Shown: positions 6,953-11,694 of the stretch, piece after piece
Position numbering within the stretch: the stretch's first letter is position 1
How the letters are laid out: each line of letters starts with the position of its first letter
From: DASTHG01 sp035491895
GTDB lineage: Bacteria; Gemmatimonadota; Gemmatimonadetes; Gemmatimonadales; GWC2-71-9
NCBI GenBank assembly: GCA_035491895.1
Contig: DATJJY010000109.1
Coordinates: forward strand, 1-11,694
Reading direction: 5' to 3'
DNA: 11,694 bases
Notes under the pieces: generated by a model
Database searches by the model: none
What the model saw: the letters and a program-made list of their open reading frames with translations, nothing else
What the model was told of the DNA's origin: nothing
Translations under genes and position numbers: made by a program

Positions 6953-7603
6953 ATGTTTCGACGGACTTACGCTCTGGCAATCGTGCTGGCTTTGACGGCA
7001 TGTGGAAAGGACAACAAACCGCCCCAACAGGCGGCCGCGACGAACCCGCTACTCAATCCCCAGTCTCAGGCCTTACAGGCCAAGGCGCCGGAGACATTCA
7101 ACGCGCGGTTCGAAACGAGCGCTGGCGCGTTCACCGTCCAGGTCACACGCGCCTGGGCTCCGGTCGGCGCCGACCGGTTCTACAACCTCGTGAAGAACGG
7201 GTTCTTCGACGGCACGCGCTTCTTCCGCGTCGTGCCGGGCTTCGTCGTGCAGTTTGGGCTCAGCGGCGACCCCGCTATCTCGGCGCGCTGGCATCTGGCG
7301 TCGATACCCGACGATCCCGTTCAGCAGCACAACACCCGCGGCACGATCACGTTCGCCACGGCGGGACCCAACACCCGGACCACGCAACTGTTCATCAACT
7401 ACGCCGACAATCTGAACCTCGATGGCATGGGGTTCTCGCCCTTCGGCAACGTGGTCGATGGGATGGGCGTGGTCGACAGGATCTACGCAGGCTACGGGGA
7501 ACGCCCCGATCAGGGGCTGATCGAAGGCCGGGGAACCGCTTACCTCGCATCTCAATTCCCCAAGCTCGACTCGATCGCCAAGGCGACGATCGTCACCCCG
7601 TAA
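6953..7603 (+). CDS. Cyclophilin-type peptidyl-prolyl cis-trans isomerase, lipoprotein
   Basis: 216 residues. ATG 6953 is chosen because GGAGG (6944-6948) lies 4 nt before it and a lipoprotein signal follows directly; the ATG at 6942 is out of frame. Residues 1-17 end in a lipobox LTAC with C17 as the acylated Cys, and the next residue is Gly, not Asp, so outer-membrane sorting is likely. A linker rich in Pro, Gln, Ala and Asn leads to a cyclophilin domain (about 49-215). Active-site residues are recognisable: R92, F97 and Q100 (FFRVVPGFVVQFG), then TAGPNTRTTQLFINY with Q145 and F147. The enzyme speeds isomerisation of peptide bonds before proline in periplasmic or outer-membrane proteins. 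It is not part of the tight oxidase operon (gap of 228 nt after the last plus-strand gene) but precedes another cytochrome gene by 55 nt. Confidence 0.93.
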   Translation: MFRRTYALAIVLALTACGKDNKPPQQAAATNPLLNPQSQALQAKAPETFNARFETSAGAFTVQVTRAWAPVGADRFYNLVKNGFFDGTRFFRVVPGFVVQFGLSGDPAISARWHLASIPDDPVQQHNTRGTITFATAGPNTRTTQLFINYADNLNLDGMGFSPFGNVVDGMGVVDRIYAGYGERPDQGLIEGRGTAYLASQFPKLDSIAKATIVTP

Positions 7604-7629
7604 ACCGGGACCAGGGCGGCGGCATCCCA

Positions 7630-7651
7630 TCCCAGACGCACAAACCTGGGA
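7630..7651 (+). promoter_or_regulatory. Short inverted repeat overlapping a ribosome binding site
   Basis: TCCCAG (7630-7635) can pair with CTGGGA (7646-7651) around a 10-nt loop. The right arm covers the first part of GGGAGG (7648-7653), the ribosome binding site of the cytochrome gene starting at 7659. Six pairs in GC-rich DNA can arise by chance, and no regulator is implied. Confidence 0.2.
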
Positions 7652-7658
7652 GGATTGT

Positions 7659-8333
7659 ATGCCCGTTGCCCTGCTTCGCCCCTTCTTCCGACTGCTCCCC
7701 CTGTCCGCCACGCTGGCGGTCGCCGCGGGGGGGTGGGCTGTCATCACGCTGGACGACCTCCCCGACGCCATCGCGGCGGGCAAGCCGGTCAACCTGACGT
7801 TCACCGTGCGCCAGCACGGCCACACGCCGCTCGACAATCTGCGCCCATCGATCGATGCGTCCCAGGCGGGCGGCGCGCATATCCGCGCCGAGGCCGTCCC
7901 GGCTGGAGAAAAGGGTCATTACCGCTCGACCCTCACCCTCCCGGATACGGGGCAATGGCGCTTGACGATCAATTCGGGCTTCGGATCGAGCCACGTCGAC
8001 CTGGATCCGATCGCCGTCACAGGCCCCGGGCAAACGGGACCGGTCTACGCTCAGGGAGAGCGCGGCCGGCGGTTGTTCGTCGCCAAGGGATGCGTAACGT
8101 GCCACCTGCACGGCGCCGTAGCGGGAAGCGGGGTGGTGCAGGTCGGACCGGAGCTGACCGCGCTGCGGCTCCCAGCCGACTTTCTCGAGAAGTTCCTCGC
8201 CGATCCGACGATTCTCCCGCCGGCGCAACGGTCGAACGGCGGGATGCCGACCCTCGACCTCAAGCCGGCCGAGATCACCGCGCTCGTGGCATTCCTGAGC
8301 GGAGCGGAAACCGCCGTCAGGGCGAGGCCTTGA
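7659..8333 (+). CDS. YtkA/FixH-like domain fused to monoheme cytochrome c
   Basis: 224 residues; ATG 7659 follows GGGAGG by 5 nt. Residues about 5-28 are a hydrophobic signal or anchor. Residues about 29-121 form a beta-rich domain (DDLPDAIAAGKPVNLTFTVR, QHGHTPLDNL, GHYRSTLTLPDTGQWRLTI, SSHVDLDPIAV) resembling the YtkA/FixH-like fold, which is found with copper and oxidase maturation proteins. A class I cytochrome c domain follows: C145-VT-C148-H149 binds heme, M196 in NGGMPTL is the likely sixth ligand, and KPAEITALVAFLSG is the last helix. Histidines 53, 55, 112, 149 and 151 are present; H53, H55 and H112 in the first domain could bind copper, which is speculation. The protein should sit in the periplasm, perhaps membrane-anchored, as an electron carrier or maturation factor for the nearby oxidase. 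Its last 17 nt overlap the stop end of the convergent repeat-protein gene. The cytochrome call is firm, the first domain less so. Confidence 0.88.
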   Translation: MPVALLRPFFRLLPLSATLAVAAGGWAVITLDDLPDAIAAGKPVNLTFTVRQHGHTPLDNLRPSIDASQAGGAHIRAEAVPAGEKGHYRSTLTLPDTGQWRLTINSGFGSSHVDLDPIAVTGPGQTGPVYAQGERGRRLFVAKGCVTCHLHGAVAGSGVVQVGPELTALRLPADFLEKFLADPTILPPAQRSNGGMPTLDLKPAEITALVAFLSGAETAVRARP

Positions 8334-11300
8334 TCTCCACCCCGAGCGCGCCGGCGTTCTTCGTCGCCCAGCTCGCGCTGATCGTGGACAGATTGACGCC
8401 CCACTCGGCGAACAGGTCGGCGGCCGTGCTCTCGGTCGACGGCTGCTCGTCGATTTCGGTGAAGCCGGCGCCCGGGGTGACGGCGACCACGTTGCTATTG
8501 ACACCATATACGCCGTAGGCCACGTCGTTGGGATTCGCGAACGGGGCGAGCGGCACCGCGAGCGTGGTCACCGCGTCGGCGGCGTTGGAGGCGGTCTGCA
8601 CGATCGCGCCGGAGCCGTTGGTGCCGCCGGCATCCACCCCGCTCCACTGCGACACGATCCACTGACAGTCGGAGAGGGTGACGCTCGACGTGATCGTGAT
8701 CGGGCCGCTGCCCGGTGACGCGCTCATGGCACGGAAGATCGTGATGCGCTTTTTGGGCGTGCCCACCACGTCGTAGGTGGTGGTCGCCACCACGTCCCAG
8801 CTCGCCATGCCGCCACCGGAGAGCGTCGGCACCGGCGCCGCCGCGGTCGCGTTGTGCGTGGTGACCGCGACGGTGACCAGCGTGTTAGGGACCGGCGCGA
8901 TCGAGGCGGTGGTATAGATCTTCACGTTGTTCACGTCGTTCCCCGACGAGAGCAGCGTATGCGTGATCGCCCCGCCGCTCGGTGCCGTTACCGTCACGGT
9001 AGCGGTCTGCGCAATCGCGACGTCGTTGGCCGTGGCTGACACGGTCTTGTCTTCCGAGATGGTGGAGCTGAGGGTCCCGGAGGCCACGCCAATCGAGTTC
9101 GTGGTCGTGGCGGGCTGCGTCAGCGTGTTCCCGCTTCCCGTGGCTGCGAGGACGATCGTCGCACCACTGACGGGGTTCCCAAAGCCGTCCTTCGCCGTGA
9201 CCCGAATCGTCGAGGTCTCGCTCCCGGGGGCGATGCTCGTGGGCGCGGCACTGACCGCAGACGTGGCTGCAGAGACCGCCCCTGCGGTCACCGTCACCGC
9301 GGCTGTTTGCGTGATCGACACGCCGTCGGCGGTGGCCGAGATCGTCTTCAGCTCCGCCTTGTTGGACGACAGTGTGCCGGTCGCCACGCCGTTGGCATCG
9401 GTCGGGCCGGTGGGCTGCACCAGGATGTTCTGCGTGCCGGTGGACGCCAGCACCACGTTCGCTCCGCTGACGGGATCACCATTGCTGTTGTGGACCGTCA
9501 CCGTGATCGTCGCAAGCCCCGAGCCGGCGGTGATCGATGCCTGGTCGACGCCGACGCTCGACTGTGATCCGGAAACCGACGCAGGGGTAACCGTGACGCT
9601 AGCCGTCTGTGTGACTCCGCTGCCGTTGATCGTCGCCGAGACGGTCTTCGTCTCCGCCACCGACGAGCCAAGCGACCCCGTCGCCACGCCGTTCGCGTTC
9701 GTCGCGCCGATGGGCTGAACCAGCGTATTCCCCGTACCCGTCGCGGCGAGCACGACCGTCGCGCCGCTGATCGGATTGCCGTGCGTATCCTTCGCCGTCA
9801 CGGTGATCGCGGAGGTGCCGTTGCCGGCCTGGATCGTCCCGGGCGACACCCCCAAGGTCGATTGATCGGCCGACACGCTGCCGGGCGTCACCGTCACCAC
9901 GCCGGTCTGCGTCAACGCGACGCCATCGACGGTGGCCGAGACGGTCTTCGCCTCGGACACGGTCGAGCTGAGCGTTCCCGACGCCACGCCATTGGCGTCG
10001 GTGACGCCCGCCGGCTGGGTGAGCGTGGTGCCCGTCCCCGTCGCGCCGAGGACGACCGTCGCGCCGCTGATGGGATTGCCGCTGCCGTCCTTGGCGGTGA
10101 CCGTGATCGACGCGTTGCCCCCGTCTGCCGAGATCGACGCCGGCGTGGCGTCGAGCGTGGATTGGGAGGCCGAGACGCCCCCGGCCGTCACGCTCACCGA
10201 CGCGGTCTGGTTCAATGCGATGCCGTTCGCCGTCGCCGAGATCGTCTTCGCCTCGGCCATGGAGGAGCTCAGCGTGCCGGTGGCCACGCCGCTCGCGTTG
10301 GTGTTCGTCGCCGGCTGCGTGAGGGTATTGCCGCTGCCGCTGGCCGCCAGCACTACCGTGGCGTTGCTGATCGGCTGCCCGCTGCCGTTCTTGACGGTGA
10401 CGGTGATCGTCGCCGTCCCGCTGCCGACCGGGATCGAGGTCGGCGCAGCCGCCACGGTCGAAAGCGTCGCGGACACCGGGCTGGGGTTGACGGTGACGGT
10501 CACCGTCTTGGTAATCGACGTGCCGTTCGCCGTCGCCGACACGACTCTCGCTCCCGCGACGGTCGAGGTCAACGTGCCGGTCGCAACCCCATTCGCATCG
10601 GTCAGCGCGACCGGCTGCGTCAGCACGTTGCCGCTGCCGGTTGCCGACAGGATGACGGCGGCTCCGGCGAGCCCGTGATTGCCGGCGTCCTTGACGGTAG
10701 CGGTAATGACCGAGCTGCCCACGCCCGCCGTGAACGACGTCGGGTTGGCGGCGAGCGTCGACTTGGCCGAGGACGGCGTCGTGACGACGACGTTGACGGT
10801 CTGATCGATCGCGGTGCCGTTCGCGATGGCCGAAACGGTCTTCGTTTCCGCGACGGTAGAGCTGAGGGTGCCGGTAGCGATTCCTTTCGCGTCCGACAGC
10901 GCGGTCGGCTGCGTCAGGGTGTTGCCGCTGCCGGTCGCCTGCAGGGTGACGGTGGCGCCGCTCACCGGGTGACCGGTCGCGTCGTTCACCGTCACCGTGA
11001 TGGTCGCTGTCCCCGTTCCCACTACGATGTAGCCCTGGCCGGTTGCGACCTTCGACTTCCGCGCGGACGCGGTCGCCGTGACCACCACAGACGCAGTCTG
11101 GGCGACCGCGATGCCGTTCACCGTTGCCGAGACGCTCTTGGTCTCGGTGACGGTCGAGCTGAGGGTTCCGGTCGCGACGCCGTTGGCGTCGGTGTAGGCG
11201 GCGGGTTGCGTCAGCGTGTTGCCCGTGCCGGTCGCCGCGAGGGTCACGAACGCCCCGGCGACCGGATTGCCGTTCCCATCCTTCGCCGTGACCGTGATGG

Positions 11301-11694
11301 TCGACGCCTGGCCCTTCAAGACCGTCGTGGGAGCGGCGGCGACGCTTGATTGCGCACCCGACACTCCGCCCGGCCCATCATGGCAGGAGGCGCTGCCCGC
11401 GTCGGTGAACGTCTGCCCGGGGATCGGGAAGAACTGCCAGTCGTAGCCGCCGTCTTTCAGGGTGAACTTCGTCACGCCGTACGCTGAGACATGCACGACG
11501 CTGTTGGGCGCGATGTTCTGGGGTAGACCGGTGCTCTCCCCGCCGGTTCCGACAATGAACGCGCGAATGCCGTGGTCGGAGTCCACGACCCCGTCCGGCG
11601 TCATCGGCAGAAACCGTTCGTACTGATGCTGGTGACCATTGATCACGACGTCGACACCTGCGGCGTACATCCGGTCCCAGAGGATCTTGCGGGC
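8317..11694 (-). CDS. Metallophosphoesterase (purple acid phosphatase-like) with eight Ig-like repeats, partial at 5' end
   Basis: The frame enters at the right edge and runs to TGA at 8319-8317, giving 1125 visible residues; ATG 11670 lies inside the phosphatase domain and is not the real start. First (about 100 residues) comes the end of a calcineurin-like phosphatase: VINGHQHQYERF holds the metal-binding GHxH and the YER of purple acid phosphatases, followed by FIVGTGGES and FTDAGSASCHDG. The metal ligands of the N-terminal part are off the window. Then come eight Big-1/invasin-like domains of 98-100 residues (11364-8977), each with versions of ITVTAKDGSGNPISGATVVL, TLTQP, DANGVATGTLSS and KTVSAT-NG. 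A last domain of about 219 residues (8976-8317) is beta-rich (WIVSQWSGVDAGG, YGVYGVNSN, ADLFAEWGVN) and resembles secreted lectin-like modules, but I cannot name it. No sorting motif or membrane anchor is seen at the C-terminus. Likely an exported phosphatase held on a long stalk, for phosphate release from organic esters or surface contact. It is convergent to the cytochrome gene with a 17-nt overlap. Confidence 0.88.
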   Translation of the reverse strand, partial: ARKILWDRMYAAGVDVVINGHQHQYERFLPMTPDGVVDSDHGIRAFIVGTGGESTGLPQNIAPNSVVHVSAYGVTKFTLKDGGYDWQFFPIPGQTFTDAGSASCHDGPGGVSGAQSSVAAAPTTVLKGQASTITVTAKDGNGNPVAGAFVTLAATGTGNTLTQPAAYTDANGVATGTLSSTVTETKSVSATVNGIAVAQTASVVVTATASARKSKVATGQGYIVVGTGTATITVTVNDATGHPVSGATVTLQATGSGNTLTQPTALSDAKGIATGTLSSTVAETKTVSAIANGTAIDQTVNVVVTTPSSAKSTLAANPTSFTAGVGSSVITATVKDAGNHGLAGAAVILSATGSGNVLTQPVALTDANGVATGTLTSTVAGARVVSATANGTSITKTVTVTVNPSPVSATLSTVAAAPTSIPVGSGTATITVTVKNGSGQPISNATVVLAASGSGNTLTQPATNTNASGVATGTLSSSMAEAKTISATANGIALNQTASVSVTAGGVSASQSTLDATPASISADGGNASITVTAKDGSGNPISGATVVLGATGTGTTLTQPAGVTDANGVASGTLSSTVSEAKTVSATVDGVALTQTGVVTVTPGSVSADQSTLGVSPGTIQAGNGTSAITVTAKDTHGNPISGATVVLAATGTGNTLVQPIGATNANGVATGSLGSSVAETKTVSATINGSGVTQTASVTVTPASVSGSQSSVGVDQASITAGSGLATITVTVHNSNGDPVSGANVVLASTGTQNILVQPTGPTDANGVATGTLSSNKAELKTISATADGVSITQTAAVTVTAGAVSAATSAVSAAPTSIAPGSETSTIRVTAKDGFGNPVSGATIVLAATGSGNTLTQPATTTNSIGVASGTLSSTISEDKTVSATANDVAIAQTATVTVTAPSGGAITHTLLSSGNDVNNVKIYTTASIAPVPNTLVTVAVTTHNATAAAPVPTLSGGGMASWDVVATTTYDVVGTPKKRITIFRAMSASPGSGPITITSSVTLSDCQWIVSQWSGVDAGGTNGSGAIVQTASNAADAVTTLAVPLAPFANPNDVAYGVYGVNSNVVAVTPGAGFTEIDEQPSTESTAADLFAEWGVNLSTISASWATKNAGALGVEIKASP
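8977..11364 (-). repeat. Eight tandem coding repeats of about 300 bp (Big-1-like Ig domains)
   Basis: Units, reading leftward: 11364-11068, 11067-10774, 10773-10477, 10476-10177, 10176-9877, 9876-9577, 9576-9277 and 9276-8977. The last five are exactly 300 bp each. The period is visible in the DNA: the word ACGGTCTTCG is at 9641 and 9941, and close forms ATCGTCTTC(G/A) are at 10241 and 9341, all 300 bp apart. The second and third units (99- and 98-residue steps) are the most divergent, while units 5 and 6 are closest to the consensus. Such arrays grow and shrink by unequal recombination. Confidence 0.93.

Noticed and set aside
8927..11349. Long plus-strand open frames opposite the repeat protein (about 260, 248 and 522 codons)
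   Set aside because: They are antisense shadows of a GC-rich repetitive gene; their products repeat with the same 300-bp period, are low in complexity, and lack ribosome binding sites and recognisable domains.
8317..11694. Treating the repeat protein as starting at ATG 11670
   Set aside because: The frame is open to the window edge, and the eight preceding codons (ARKILWDR) belong to the same phosphatase helix, so the real start lies outside.

Overview
The window is GC-rich and densely coding, with strong GGAGG-type ribosome binding sites. It looks like an aerobic, respiring, Gram-negative-type bacterium: it has an outer-membrane barrel, periplasmic c-type cytochromes, a lipoprotein and an aa3-like cytochrome c oxidase. 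The gene content and style suggest Gemmatimonadota or a neighbouring soil phylum such as Acidobacteriota. That is inference; there is no marker gene here to settle it.

Region 1 (2-6724, + strand) reads as one tight operon with gaps of 3-20 nt and one 4-nt ATGA overlap. The order is: the C-terminal part of an outer-membrane beta-barrel protein (cut by the window edge), a secreted diheme cytochrome c, a secreted cupredoxin-like protein with a carboxypeptidase-regulatory-like C-terminus, then oxidase subunits II, I, III-like, III-like and IV, and a 37-residue membrane peptide. The oxidase part resembles the known coxMNOP arrangement (II-I-III-III). Taken whole, the order barrel - diheme cytochrome - copper protein - oxidase resembles the rusticyanin (rus) operon of iron oxidisers. 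A route carrying electrons from the outer membrane or periplasm to O2 is a reasonable but unproven reading.

Region 2 (about 6700-6952) is a short intergenic stretch. It holds a possible 37-codon gene on the minus strand, with a good ribosome binding site, that overlaps the operon's last small gene tail to tail.

Region 3 (6953-8333, + strand) has a cyclophilin-type peptidyl-prolyl isomerase lipoprotein, then a membrane-anchored protein that joins a YtkA/FixH-like domain to a monoheme cytochrome c. Both would act outside the cytoplasmic membrane and could serve folding or electron transfer for the same respiratory system.

Region 4 (8317-11694, - strand) is one very long open frame entering from the right edge. 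It is the C-terminal end of a purple-acid-phosphatase-like metallophosphoesterase, followed by eight tandem invasin-type (Big-1-like) Ig repeats with a nearly exact 100-residue (300-bp) period, and an unassigned C-terminal domain of about 219 residues. Its stop codon lies inside the end of the convergent cytochrome gene. No tRNA, rRNA, CRISPR array, insertion sequence or convincing intrinsic terminator was seen.
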